A stretch of DNA of 64,000 nucleotides from Lacticaseibacillus yichunensis. Lineage in GTDB: Bacteria > Bacillota > Bacilli > Lactobacillales > Lactobacillaceae. The notes under the pieces were generated by a model that was not told where the DNA came from, made no database searches, and saw nothing but the letters and a program-made list of their open reading frames with translations. Both the position numbers and the translations under genes were made by a program. Within the stretch, counting starts at the first letter, position 1; each line of letters begins with the position of its first letter. Shown one piece after another: positions 1 through 7,719 of this stretch. The stretch is taken from assembly GCF_003946405.1 (NCBI RefSeq), contig NZ_RHOG01000008.1:1-64000 (forward strand). Direction: 5' to 3'.

Positions 1-101
1 CAAAATACGGTACAAATGCGGTACAAGGCGCCGCAAACGTTGGTGTGGCGCGATGTGCTCTTACTACCCTCAAGTAATTTTATTGATTGCTTGAACGAGA
101 A

Positions 102-148
102 CGCGTGCACCGCATGCCAGCAATGGCGGCGGTTGTGCGCGTTTTTTT
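102..148 (+). terminator. Rho-independent terminator of an upstream plus-strand gene
   Basis: A GC-rich imperfect hairpin (CGCG...CGCG outer arms, GCC...GGC inner arms) is followed by seven T. The gene it serves lies left of the window. Bases 1-101 hold no gene I can support; they contain a short direct repeat of GCGGTACAA-like words near 8-27. Confidence 0.6.
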
Positions 149-190
149 GTGCCTGAAAACTTTTGCCAGATTTGGCTGGTCAGGGGCAAG

Positions 191-231
191 AGGGGAAAAA
201 TAAAAAGCTGCGCATCCATCAAATGCCCAGC
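191..231 (-). terminator. Terminator of the hicAB transcript
   Basis: On the minus strand the stem GCTGgGCAT/ATGCgCAGC (207-231) runs into TTTTTATTTTT. The stem overlaps the hicB stop codon, so the operon ends immediately after hicB. Confidence 0.75.
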
Positions 232-617
232 TTTTCCTCGAGTGCTTCAGTTAATGTCTCTGAAAAATTGATTCCTGCCGCGCGTGCTTCCTCATCAAGC
301 GACTGCGGAATTGTCACATTCTTGCGAACGGTCACATCGCGCATTTTTCGTCGGGCAGCCAGCATATCGACGCCGACGAGACTTACCAACAGCCCAGGGT
401 TGGCCGCCTGCACGTCCACGATGGGGGTTGGCGCCGGATACTCTTTGTAGTCTGGCAGGGCAACTGCAAGGGCGTCAGGCGCATTCTTAACAGCCTCTTC
501 AAGCGTTGCACCCTGCGCGATCGTATCAGGTACGTCCGGGAACGTGACGGTATAGTAGCCCTCGTTGTCGACGTTATCGAAGACGGCTGGGTAGACGAGA
601 TAGTTTGGTTTTTCCAT
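219..617 (-). CDS. hicB: HicB-family antitoxin
   Basis: A 132-residue antitoxin of a type II HicAB module. The N-terminal half (about 1-60, with YYTVTFPDVP and a GATLEEAVKNA helix) is the degenerate RNase-H-like HicB fold. The C-terminal 35 residues (VRKNVTIPQSLDEEA and a FSETLTEAL helix) look like a ribbon-helix-helix DNA-binding domain. It lies 29 nt downstream of hicA on the same strand. I see no strong ribosome binding site before its ATG, so it may depend on translation of hicA. In the family, HicB binds HicA and represses the operon. The palindrome at 881-890 is a likely operator. Confidence 0.88.
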   Translation of the reverse strand: MEKPNYLVYPAVFDNVDNEGYYTVTFPDVPDTIAQGATLEEAVKNAPDALAVALPDYKEYPAPTPIVDVQAANPGLLVSLVGVDMLAARRKMRDVTVRKNVTIPQSLDEEARAAGINFSETLTEALEEKLGI

Positions 618-646
618 GATGTGGTTGGAAGTTGGGTTGCGAGGCC

Positions 647-847
647 TTATTTGAGACCCGCTTGCGCCAGTATCATGTCATACGTTTTCGGTGCAAGGTT
701 GTCCTTGAGCTGGCTATAAGGAACTGTGATCATATGGCCTTTGCCGTCAGTGTAACGATGAGGGTCGCCACGCTGTCTGTTCTTCAACTCCTTGAAGCCG
801 TTTGCCTTGAGTAGTTGAAGCACATCTTTAGCTTGATGTTGAACCAA
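647..847 (-). CDS. hicA: HicA-family mRNA interferase toxin
   Basis: A 66-residue toxin of the HicAB module; family members cleave mRNA with a dsRBD-like fold and one catalytic histidine. The start is TTG, chosen because AGGAGG lies seven bases upstream. The body (DVLQLLKANGF, YTDGKGHMITVPYS, TYDMILAQAGLK) is typical. The usual GSH motif reads G27-D28-P29-H30, so the histidine is displaced by one residue and preceded by proline. Activity is therefore uncertain. Toxin precedes antitoxin, as is usual for HicAB, behind a near-consensus promoter. Confidence 0.85.
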   Translation of the reverse strand: MVQHQAKDVLQLLKANGFKELKNRQRGDPHRYTDGKGHMITVPYSQLKDNLAPKTYDMILAQAGLK

Positions 848-873
848 CTTCCTTCCTCCTTCCCACTATCGAA

Positions 874-902
874 ACAATACGCGTATACGCATCAAATGTC
901 AA
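874..902 (-). promoter_or_regulatory. hicAB promoter with palindromic operator
   Basis: On the minus strand there is TTGACA (897-902), a 17-base spacer and TATTGT (874-879). The perfect 10-bp palindrome GCGTATACGC (881-890) fills the spacer, where a bound HicB would block RNA polymerase. Related GCGTA/GCGCATA words recur at 912-921 and 945-960. Confidence 0.75.
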
Positions 903-1124
903 CAAGAAAATGCGCATATACTTACTCGATATGTGAGGCCGAGGCGTATAGGCCTACGCGAAAGATTGCCATTCATAAATGATGAAACGACACGTATTTC
1001 AGTCAGTACGCTCGTGATGCCAACCGCTTGCCATGGCTGTATCGCCGCGCATAGTACCTCCGACGTGACTTTTCACCGGCCAGTGCCTTACGCTTTTGTT
1101 ACCGTATCGCCCGCCGCTTTTCGA

Positions 1125-1130
1125 TATAAT
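1125..1130 (+). promoter_or_regulatory. -10 element of mprF
   Basis: A consensus TATAAT lies 30 bases before the TTG start of mprF. No good -35 element is seen. The rest of the 848-1159 gap holds the hicAB promoter and nothing else recognised. Confidence 0.5.
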
Positions 1131-1159
1131 GGTCAAGATAAGAAACGGAGGAATCGATC

Positions 1160-3796
1160 TTGAAAAAAGTCGCGATGCGCGTGGTCGACTGGGTGCGCGC
1201 CCATCTCACACTGCTGAAAGTGCTGTTCGTGCTTTCCGTCTTGGTGCTGGTCTTCTTTGAATTCGGCCGCATTGCCAATGACCTGAATGGCGCCGCAATG
1301 AAGGAGAGCTTGGCTTCTCAGGGGCCGCTGTCGCTGCTGTTGATGGCGGGCGTCGGCCTGGTCGCGGTGCTCCCGATGCTGAACTACGATTTCACGATCG
1401 TCGAGATGTTGCCGGGGACGTTCAAGCCGCGCTACATCGTGCGGTCTGGCTGGATCGTCAACTCCTTCACGAACATCCTGGGCTTCGGCGGCTTCCTCGG
1501 CGCTAGTCTGCGGGCGAATTTTTACCACAAGGGCGCGACGCAAAAACAGATCCTGTTTGCCATTTCAAAGATCGCCTTATTTCTGCTTGCGGGGCTATCG
1601 CTGTGGTCCATGATCGCACTGATCATGATCTTCGGCTTTGGCATCGGCCAGATGTACACCGATTACTGGGTCTGGCTGATCGGCGGTGCGGCGTATTTTC
1701 CGGTGCTGATGCTGATCACGCATTTGACCAACAAGGGGTTTTTCGCGGATATGCCACTGGCGCGTCAGTTGCGGCTGACGCTCGGCTCGTTCCTGGAATG
1801 GGGCGGGTGCGCGTGGTTCTTCATTATGATCGGCGCAATGCTGCATGTGCAGATCAACTTGCTGCATGTGCTGCCGCTGTTTTTGGTCGCCAACGTGATC
1901 GGCGTGCTGTCGATGGTGCCTGGTGGGCTGGGCTCCTTTGATGTGTTCATGCTGATGGGCCTGGGGACGATCGGCGTGGATCCTAACCTTGCGATGGTGT
2001 GGCTGCTCTTTTACCGGCTGTTCTACTATGTGATTCCGTTTGTGATTGGCGCGGTGCTGTTCATCGAGGATGCCGGCCGGCGGGTCAACGAGTTCCTGGA
2101 AGGCTTGCCGATGCAGGTGATTCGCAAAGTGACGTTTGGCCTCCTGGTCGTCTTTATGTACTTTTCCGCCATCATGCTCTTGCTGCGCGGCGTTATTCCG
2201 GAAGCGGCGATGCATAATCACCTGTATACGCGCCTTTATCCCTATACCTTCCTGTTTCTCAGCCGCGTGACCAACATCGTGATGGCCTTCATCATCTTTG
2301 GGCTGGCGCGAGGCGTGGCGAGTCGCGTTCGCCGGGCATTTTTGCCAAGCATGGCGGTGATGGCCTGGGCGCTGGTCTGGTCGCTGCATCGCGGGGCAAG
2401 CGGCCGCTTTATTGCCTTTTTGGCCATCATTTTGATTGCCGGTTTCTTTGCCCGAAAAGAATTGACGCGCGACCGGATGGATTTTCCGTGGGGTAATCGG
2501 CTGATCGATGGTGGCATCTTCGGGCTGACGGCACTGTTTTACGGCATCGCCGCGTTTTATAATGCGCCGAGCATTCATCACCGGCGGCCGGTGCCGCAAG
2601 TCTTTCTATTTCCGTCAGAGCGGATGTGGTTCACGACGCTGGTGGGCGTGATCGCGGCGGCGCTGACGCTGGCGTTGATCTACCACTATTTGTCGCGCCC
2701 GCTGAAGACGCTGGATGATCCGTATGATGAAAAACGCATCCAGGCGTTGATCGACCGCTTCGGCGGCAACGAGATCTCGCATCTGGCGTTCACCCGTGAC
2801 AAGCGCGTGCGATTTTATCAGGTGGACGGCGAAGACCGCGTGATGTTCCTGTTTCGCAAAAAAACGGATAAGTTGGTCGTGCTGGGGGAACCGATCGGCG
2901 ATCCGGCTGAGGTCAAACATGCGATCGGCGATTTCATTCGGGCGGCCGACGCGCAGAACCTCTCTCTGGTCTTTTACGAGATCACCGAAGAGCTGACAAT
3001 GTTGCTTCATGAATTTGGGTTTGACTTCATGAAGTTTGGTGAGGAAGGGTACGTCGACGTCACCGCCTTCACCTTGGCTGGCACTAAGCGCAAAGGGGAG
3101 CGGGCCTTGATGCACAAATTTGAGCGCGAAGGCTACCGCTACGAGTGGCTTCAGCCGCCGTTTGACGCCGGGACCATGGCCCAGCTGCAGGCCGTTTCCG
3201 CCAGCTGGCTCGCGGAGCGCCCTGAAAAAGGCTTCTCGCTTGGCTTTTTCGATGTGCATTACCTCAACAGCGCCCCAATCGCGGTCATCAAAGATACGGC
3301 CGGCCAGATCGTTGCGTTTGCCTCGGCCATGCCGATGACGGCCGGAAATATCACCTCGATCGACTTGATGCGCTCAAGCGAAGAAGCGCCAAGTGGCATC
3401 ATGGACGCGGTGTTTATCAACCTGTTTGAGCAGGCCAAGGCGGACGGGTACACCCAGTTTGATATGGGCATGGCACCCCTGGCCAACGTCGGCAAGTCCG
3501 ACTACGCCTTTTTGGAAGAAAAAATGGCGCATCTAGTCTATCGATATGGCTATCGCTTTTATGGCTTCGCTGGGTTACGCTCTTATAAGAATAAATATGT
3601 GACCACCTGGGTGCCAAAATATGTCGCGTACCGAAAACGCAACTCGCTGCTGTTCACGTTGCTGCAGATCTTACTGCTGGTGAACACACGCGTCGATGCG
3701 CCAAAGTCCAACGGCGGCATCTTGGCACGGCGGCTGGACTTTATCGATAAAGTCTCCGATTGGGTGAGTCGCGCAGGAAAGCGGGACAATGAATGA
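1160..3796 (+). CDS. mprF: Phosphatidylglycerol lysyltransferase/flippase MprF
   Basis: An 878-residue membrane protein that transfers lysine from lysyl-tRNA to phosphatidylglycerol and flips the product outward. This lowers surface charge and raises resistance to cationic peptides and daptomycin. Residues 1 to about 500 are a long run of hydrophobic segments (flippase domain). Residues about 530-860 form the cytosolic DUF2156 aminoacyl-transfer domain, with NVGKSDYAFLEEKMAHLVYRY near 775. The length fits the family. The TTG start is chosen because GGAGGA lies seven bases upstream; an ATG at 1175 is the alternative. Its last four bases overlap the next gene, so the two are probably co-translated. 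Confidence 0.93.
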   Translation: MKKVAMRVVDWVRAHLTLLKVLFVLSVLVLVFFEFGRIANDLNGAAMKESLASQGPLSLLLMAGVGLVAVLPMLNYDFTIVEMLPGTFKPRYIVRSGWIVNSFTNILGFGGFLGASLRANFYHKGATQKQILFAISKIALFLLAGLSLWSMIALIMIFGFGIGQMYTDYWVWLIGGAAYFPVLMLITHLTNKGFFADMPLARQLRLTLGSFLEWGGCAWFFIMIGAMLHVQINLLHVLPLFLVANVIGVLSMVPGGLGSFDVFMLMGLGTIGVDPNLAMVWLLFYRLFYYVIPFVIGAVLFIEDAGRRVNEFLEGLPMQVIRKVTFGLLVVFMYFSAIMLLLRGVIPEAAMHNHLYTRLYPYTFLFLSRVTNIVMAFIIFGLARGVASRVRRAFLPSMAVMAWALVWSLHRGASGRFIAFLAIILIAGFFARKELTRDRMDFPWGNRLIDGGIFGLTALFYGIAAFYNAPSIHHRRPVPQVFLFPSERMWFTTLVGVIAAALTLALIYHYLSRPLKTLDDPYDEKRIQALIDRFGGNEISHLAFTRDKRVRFYQVDGEDRVMFLFRKKTDKLVVLGEPIGDPAEVKHAIGDFIRAADAQNLSLVFYEITEELTMLLHEFGFDFMKFGEEGYVDVTAFTLAGTKRKGERALMHKFEREGYRYEWLQPPFDAGTMAQLQAVSASWLAERPEKGFSLGFFDVHYLNSAPIAVIKDTAGQIVAFASAMPMTAGNITSIDLMRSSEEAPSGIMDAVFINLFEQAKADGYTQFDMGMAPLANVGKSDYAFLEEKMAHLVYRYGYRFYGFAGLRSYKNKYVTTWVPKYVAYRKRNSLLFTLLQILLLVNTRVDAPKSNGGILARRLDFIDKVSDWVSRAGKRDNE

Positions 3797-4398
3797 CACA
3801 ATATTTTGAAAATGATCCGGCGCTGGCCCATGACGAGCAGACCTTTCAATTCGACTTGGCTGGCCATCAGCTGACCTTCACCACCGACAACGGCGTGTTT
3901 TCCAAGCACACGGTCGATTTCGGCAGTCGCACTCTGATCGACACGGTCATGGCGCAGACGCTGATTGCCGGGCCGGTGCTGGACGTCGGCTGCGGCTGGG
4001 GGCCGATCGGGTTGAGTCTGGCCAAAGCGCTGCCGACGCGCCACGTCGTCATGAGCGACGTGAACGAACGAGCGCTCGCCTTGGCAAAGCGCAACGCGAC
4101 GGCGAATCAGGTCGAGAACGTTGAGATTCTTGAGTCCTCTGTTTACGACGCGATCGAAGGCCAGTTTGCGGCAATCGTCACCAATCCGCCGGTGCGGGCA
4201 GGCAAGGCCGTGGTGTCCGCGATCCTGAGCGGGAGCCTGGCGCATCTCTTGCCAGGCGGCGAGCTGTTCGTCGTTTTGCAGAAAAAACAAGGCGCCCCGT
4301 CGGCCTTGAAGTTGATGAAGGCGACATTTGGAGACGCGGTCGTGTTGCAAAAGGCCCATGGCTATTATATTTTACATGCACAAAAGGCGTCGGCCTGA
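3793..4398 (+). CDS. RsmC-like class I SAM-dependent methyltransferase
   Basis: A 201-residue protein resembling the methyltransferase half of RsmC, which makes m2G1207 in 16S rRNA. The SAM-binding motif VLDVGCGWGPIGLSLAK is near residues 57-73. The amino-methyltransferase motif TNPPVRAGK is near 134-142, in the place of the family's NPP(F/Y/I) element. The start ATG overlaps the mprF stop (ATGA). Single-domain versions of this length are the usual form in Gram-positive bacteria. The rRNA substrate is inferred from the family. Confidence 0.8.
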   Translation: MTQYFENDPALAHDEQTFQFDLAGHQLTFTTDNGVFSKHTVDFGSRTLIDTVMAQTLIAGPVLDVGCGWGPIGLSLAKALPTRHVVMSDVNERALALAKRNATANQVENVEILESSVYDAIEGQFAAIVTNPPVRAGKAVVSAILSGSLAHLLPGGELFVVLQKKQGAPSALKLMKATFGDAVVLQKAHGYYILHAQKASA

Positions 4399-4427
4399 CT
4401 CGCTCGACCGACCCTCATTCCACTTGA

Positions 4428-4463
4428 AGCGGCGTTTGCCTAGACTGGGCGACGCCGCTATTT
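4428..4463 (+). terminator. Terminator of the mprF operon
   Basis: The stem AGCGGCGT/ACGCCGCT (4428-4435, 4452-4459) is followed by ATTTT. It overlaps the last codon of the convergent TetR gene. Confidence 0.6.
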
Positions 4464-5033
4464 TGTTGGCGTGCGGTCTTCGACTGTCAGTGCATCGATG
4501 CCGCGTTCGATCATCCAGCGAAAACTGTCTTCTTGCGGCAGCTCCGCATTGTTGAACCAGCCGGAGGAAATATTGATCAACTCGCCGATGATCAGATCCC
4601 GCAGCAGCCGGCCGCCAAGCAGGCGTGCCCGCTCGCTGGCCACGACCGCCGCGACCGATTGGGTCAAGAGCGTGCGAAAGGCGGCCACCGGTTCATCTGC
4701 GATTGCATCCTCGCTTCGCGGTAAGGCGACGATGAACTGACTGAGGCGGGGATGTTCCAGGCAGACCCTGCGGCAGATCAGTGCAAATTCGACTAACGCT
4801 TCGCGACCGGTCTTGCCGAACAGATCCGTTTTCAAACGCTCGACGAGGCTCGCAACTGTTTGATCGAGAATCGCGTAACTGAGGGCTTGTTGATTGGCGA
4901 AGTAGGGGTAAAGCGCCTGCGACTTGGTGCCGAGTTCCCGGGCAATGTTGGCAAAGCTCACTGCGCTGCCATTGTTGATCAATGCGATGCCGCATTCGAT
5001 GATGCGCGTTTGAGTCAGCACTTGTTTAGACAT
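4458..5033 (-). CDS. TetR-family transcriptional regulator
   Basis: A 191-residue regulator. The N-terminal helix-turn-helix occupies about residues 8-55 (IIECGIALINNG, FANIARELGTKSQALYPYFANQQAL). The C-terminal helical region (about 75-185) is the ligand and dimer domain and includes WFNNAELPQEDSFRWMIERGIDAL. It is divergent from a TauE/SafE-type permease and shares a 137-bp intergenic region containing inverted repeats. It therefore probably represses itself and the permease. The inducer is unknown. Confidence 0.85.
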   Translation of the reverse strand: MSKQVLTQTRIIECGIALINNGSAVSFANIARELGTKSQALYPYFANQQALSYAILDQTVASLVERLKTDLFGKTGREALVEFALICRRVCLEHPRLSQFIVALPRSEDAIADEPVAAFRTLLTQSVAAVVASERARLLGGRLLRDLIIGELINISSGWFNNAELPQEDSFRWMIERGIDALTVEDRTPTK

Positions 5034-5062
5034 AGTGACCTCCGAAAAAATTTTCTGCCGGT

Positions 5063-5100
5063 ATTTACAACTAGTAAATGTGAACTACAATGTGTAATTG
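5063..5100. promoter_or_regulatory. Promoter and likely TetR operator between the divergent genes
   Basis: On the plus strand TTTACA (5064-5069), 16 bases and TACAAT (5086-5091) form the permease promoter. The inverted repeat ATTTAC-AACTA-GTAAAT (5063-5079) covers the -35 box, as expected for a repressor site. Confidence 0.6.
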
Positions 5101-5170
5101 ACGATGCCATCAGTATACTGCTTTTTTCAGATAGCGGCGGCACCAATTCACAACAAGGGAGATCTTCTAG

Positions 5171-5902
5171 ATGATGATCGTTGGGCTGCTCGTGATTGGA
5201 TTTGTGATTGGGGTCTTTGTGATCTCGATGGGCGGCGGCGGGGCCGCATTTTACCTAGGCGTCTTGACCGCGGTTTTTGGCCTTGATCCGCATACGGCGG
5301 CAGCCACCTCGCTGGTCACCGCGCTACCATCGCTCGCGCTCGGGGCTTTCACTTATTATCGCCAAGGCAAGGTGAACGTGAAGCTCGGCAATCAGATGTT
5401 GCTGGCGGCGCTGCCGGCTGTGATCGTCGGTTCGCTGGTTGCACCCTATATCCCGCAAACGATCTACAAATGGGTGATCGGCCTGATCTTAGCTGGACTT
5501 GGTGTGAACATTCTCTTTCAAAAAAACGGCGGTGCCCCAAAGCAGCGGCGCTGGCTGGCCAGTTTATTCGGCGTGCTCAGCGGGCTGATGGTCGGCATCG
5601 CGGGGTTGTCCGGCGGTGGGCCGATCATCGCCGGACTCTTGATGATGGGCCTGGATATGATGGACGCCGCGGCGACGTCTTCATATGTGCTGGTCTTCAT
5701 GTCGCTAGTCGGCGCGCTGCTGCATCTGACCGGCGGCGCGGTCGACTGGCATGCTGGGCTCGGCCTGATGATCGGGGCGCTCGGCGGAGCCTTGGTCGCA
5801 CCGCACTTGATGACACATCTCACCAGCGGCAAGTTCGCGAACTATCTCAAGCCATTCATGGCGCTGCTGTTGATCGTGATGGGCATCAAGACGATCATCT
5901 GA
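5171..5902 (+). CDS. TauE/SafE (TSUP) family membrane permease
   Basis: A 243-residue integral membrane protein of the sulfite/organosulfonate exporter family. Two internal repeats each carry a glycine-rich element (ISMGGGGAAF near residue 18 and GLSGGGPIIAG near 143), typical of the TSUP fold. Roughly eight hydrophobic segments are visible. AAGGGAGA lies upstream of the ATG. Proteins of this family export small oxyanions or organosulfur compounds; the substrate here cannot be read. The adjacent TetR gene suggests inducible expression. Confidence 0.85.
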   Translation: MMIVGLLVIGFVIGVFVISMGGGGAAFYLGVLTAVFGLDPHTAAATSLVTALPSLALGAFTYYRQGKVNVKLGNQMLLAALPAVIVGSLVAPYIPQTIYKWVIGLILAGLGVNILFQKNGGAPKQRRWLASLFGVLSGLMVGIAGLSGGGPIIAGLLMMGLDMMDAAATSSYVLVFMSLVGALLHLTGGAVDWHAGLGLMIGALGGALVAPHLMTHLTSGKFANYLKPFMALLLIVMGIKTII

Positions 5903-5907
5903 CAAAT

Positions 5908-5950
5908 AAAAATGCGCGGAGCCGAAAAATCTTGGGCTGCGCGCATTTTT
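5908..5950. terminator. Bidirectional terminator
   Basis: AAAAATGCGCG...CGCGCATTTTT with an inner AGCC/GGCT pair lies between the convergent permease and PucR genes. T-runs occur on both strands. Confidence 0.85.
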
Positions 5951-6784
5951 CTACTTGCCCTGCACCAGCAGGTAGCAAAGCACCAGATCATCCATTTGCT
6001 TCAGGGAAAAACCGGTCTGACTCTGAAATTTGTCGATTCGATATTGCAGAGTGTTGCGATGCAGGTAAAGCGCCTTGGCCGCCGCGGTCAAGTTACCCTG
6101 ATTCTGGTACAGCGCGTTGATGACGGGTTTCATGTCCAGATCATCTTGGCTGATCTGCGTCGTCAGCGTCTTCATGATCGTGCTGCGACTGCGCGGGTTT
6201 TGCGTGTAAAAATTCAACGCGATACTCTGCAGATTTTCCAGGCGCCCGCTTGTGCTTTCGGCGAGGCGACTCTCTTCGGCAAAAAGATTTGGCATCTCAT
6301 CACTCGGCTGCCAAAAATGGCCAACAAAAAGCCGTGTTTTGGTGCCAAAATCTGTGTCGAGCGTATCCATCATGCCCTGCAGCTCATCGAGGCTTGCTGG
6401 CGTTTTGGATTGTGGCTCCACGATCACGCCGCGCCCTGAGGTGAGAAAAAAGCCCGTGGCCTTGCTGGTGAACAGCGAGATGAAGGCTTCGAGCCAATCC
6501 GCCTCGCTGGCCGCCGCTTTTTCAAAGCTCACCGCAAACTGAAGGAACCGGACCTCTTTTTTGCTCGGAGCCGGGCCTTGGCCTTGCAAATAAAGGGCCC
6601 ACGGGTGGGTGCTTTTCAGCTGTGGGACCAACGCAGACAAAAGCGCGAGTTCCCGCGGCGATAGATCGCCCTTTGCGACGGCAATCACCTGGCCATCAAT
6701 TGCCATGGTTATTGTGTCAGCCGGAAACGGCGGTGCTTCATAGACGGTAAAATATTGCTTGAGTAATGGTAAAATAGTAGTCAA
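5951..6784 (-). CDS. PucR/CdaR-type transcriptional regulator
   Basis: A 277-residue protein whose C-terminal ~60 residues (GNLTAAAKALYLHRNTLQYR onward) match the PucR C-terminal helix-turn-helix (HTH_30). The N-terminal 200 residues show no clear domain and may sense a metabolite. I place the start at a TTG (6784) because GAGGGA lies seven bases before it. A longer frame opens at an ATG at 6817, but that ATG overlaps an extended -10 box (TGCTACAAT) and has no ribosome binding site. The target genes are unknown. Confidence 0.78.
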   Translation of the reverse strand: MTTILPLLKQYFTVYEAPPFPADTITMAIDGQVIAVAKGDLSPRELALLSALVPQLKSTHPWALYLQGQGPAPSKKEVRFLQFAVSFEKAAASEADWLEAFISLFTSKATGFFLTSGRGVIVEPQSKTPASLDELQGMMDTLDTDFGTKTRLFVGHFWQPSDEMPNLFAEESRLAESTSGRLENLQSIALNFYTQNPRSRSTIMKTLTTQISQDDLDMKPVINALYQNQGNLTAAAKALYLHRNTLQYRIDKFQSQTGFSLKQMDDLVLCYLLVQGK

Positions 6785-6845
6785 TGATCGTCCCTCACAG
6801 AAAAGTTTCACCCCCATTGTAGCATAGGAAGAAGGCGAGCCTCAC

Positions 6846-7343
6846 ATGGAAAATGAATACCGGTGGATGGCGCTCGCGCTAGAAGAGGCCGAGGACGCGG
6901 CGGCGATCGGCGAAGTGCCGATCGGGGCAGTGATCGTGCATGACGGGCAAGTCGTGGGGCGCGGCCATAATCTGCGCGAACATGCCCAGGACAGCACGCT
7001 CCACGCCGAGATCCTGGCAATTCAAGAGGCGTGCATGACACTGCATACATGGCGGCTGGAAGATTGTGACCTGTATGTGACGCTGGAGCCGTGCCCGATG
7101 TGCGCTGGGGCCATGATCAACAGTCGCATTCGCACCTGCTATTTTGGCGCGCGCGATCCAAAGGCTGGCGCGGCCGGTAGTTTGGTCGATCTGCTGAGCG
7201 ACACCGGGTTCAATCACCAAGTCACGGTGGTTGAAGGGGTGCGGGCGCAGGAGGCTGCCGCGCTGCTACAAACATTTTTCCGCGGCATTCGTGAGCGGCG
7301 CAAGCGAAAACAGGCTGGTCAAAAGTCATCAAAGCAGGTATAA
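6846..7343 (+). CDS. tadA: tRNA-specific adenosine deaminase TadA
   Basis: A 165-residue zinc enzyme that converts A34 to inosine in tRNA-Arg(ACG), needed to read several arginine codons. The deaminase signature is complete: H53-A54-E55 (catalytic Glu) and P82-C83-P84-M85-C86. The first zinc ligand is H53; the other two are C83 and C86. A basic C-terminal tail (RERRKRKQ) fits tRNA binding. It lies just upstream of the SRP RNA and dnaX, the usual order in Firmicutes. Its last codons hold the SRP RNA promoter. Confidence 0.95.
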   Translation: MENEYRWMALALEEAEDAAAIGEVPIGAVIVHDGQVVGRGHNLREHAQDSTLHAEILAIQEACMTLHTWRLEDCDLYVTLEPCPMCAGAMINSRIRTCYFGARDPKAGAAGSLVDLLSDTGFNHQVTVVEGVRAQEAAALLQTFFRGIRERRKRKQAGQKSSKQV

Positions 7344-7344
7344 T
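7316..7344 (+). promoter_or_regulatory. SRP RNA promoter
   Basis: TGGTCA (7316-7321), 17 bases and a consensus TATAAT (7339-7344) overlap the tadA stop codon. The predicted start is about seven bases downstream, at the SRP RNA 5' end. Confidence 0.7.
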
Positions 7345-7354
7345 TGTTTTTGCC

Positions 7355-7446
7355 GTAAGGCCTTGAGGCAATGATGGCTCATCGAATCGTGTCAGATCCG
7401 GAAGGAAGCAGCACTAAGGTGAGTTCGTCATGTGCCTCTTGTTTTA
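7355..7446 (+). ncRNA. ffs: Signal recognition particle RNA, small bacterial type (4.5S-like)
   Basis: Contains the invariant SRP apical sequence CCGGAAGGAAGCAGC (7398-7412), which binds the Ffh M domain. The flanks pair into a long helix: GAGGCA (near 7365) with TGCCTC (near 7432), and ATGATG with CGTCAT. The length of about 90 nt fits the short form without an Alu domain. It has its own promoter and terminator and sits between tadA and dnaX as in many Firmicutes. The exact ends are approximate. Confidence 0.9.
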
Positions 7447-7459
7447 TGCCATTATTCAT

Positions 7460-7486
7460 GGAGTTGCCTGCGGGTGGCTCCTTTTT
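7460..7486 (+). terminator. SRP RNA terminator
   Basis: The stem GGAGTTGCC/GGTGGCTCC (nine pairs including G-U) is followed by TTTTT. Confidence 0.75.
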
Positions 7487-7578
7487 CTGTGGGCGAGGAC
7501 GGTGGCAAACTATTTTTCGCCTGCGGGCTGGTGACCTGGGCCAATGGGGCGACAGTTTTCCACTGGGTCTGACCGCGC

Positions 7579-7633
7579 TCTCCGACTCGTTTCCGACTCA
7601 TTTCCGGTCCATCTCCGGCTTATTTGCCACTGG
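7579..7633 (+). repeat. Tandem array of degenerate 11-bp repeats
   Basis: Five adjacent 11-bp units of the form TYTCCGRCTYN start at 7579, 7590, 7601, 7612 and 7623. A further TTTTCCGGCGA follows near 7637. The last full unit (TTTGCCACTGG) is the most degenerate. One unit equals about one helical turn. The array lies 85-140 bases before dnaX. Confidence 0.7.
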
Positions 7634-7719
7634 CGATTTTCCGGCGACAACGGGTCGAGCAAACCGATATTATGGTACACTGAGACAAGACGATTTCACT
7701 TTGAAAGGAAGGCGTGATG

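Noticed and set aside
6785-6817. ATG 6817 as start of the PucR-type regulator
   Set aside because: It overlaps an extended -10 box and lacks a ribosome binding site; TTG 6784 has GAGGGA at good spacing.
7579-7647. The 11-bp tandem array as a CRISPR
   Set aside because: Units are too short, lie adjacent without spacers, and no cas gene is near.
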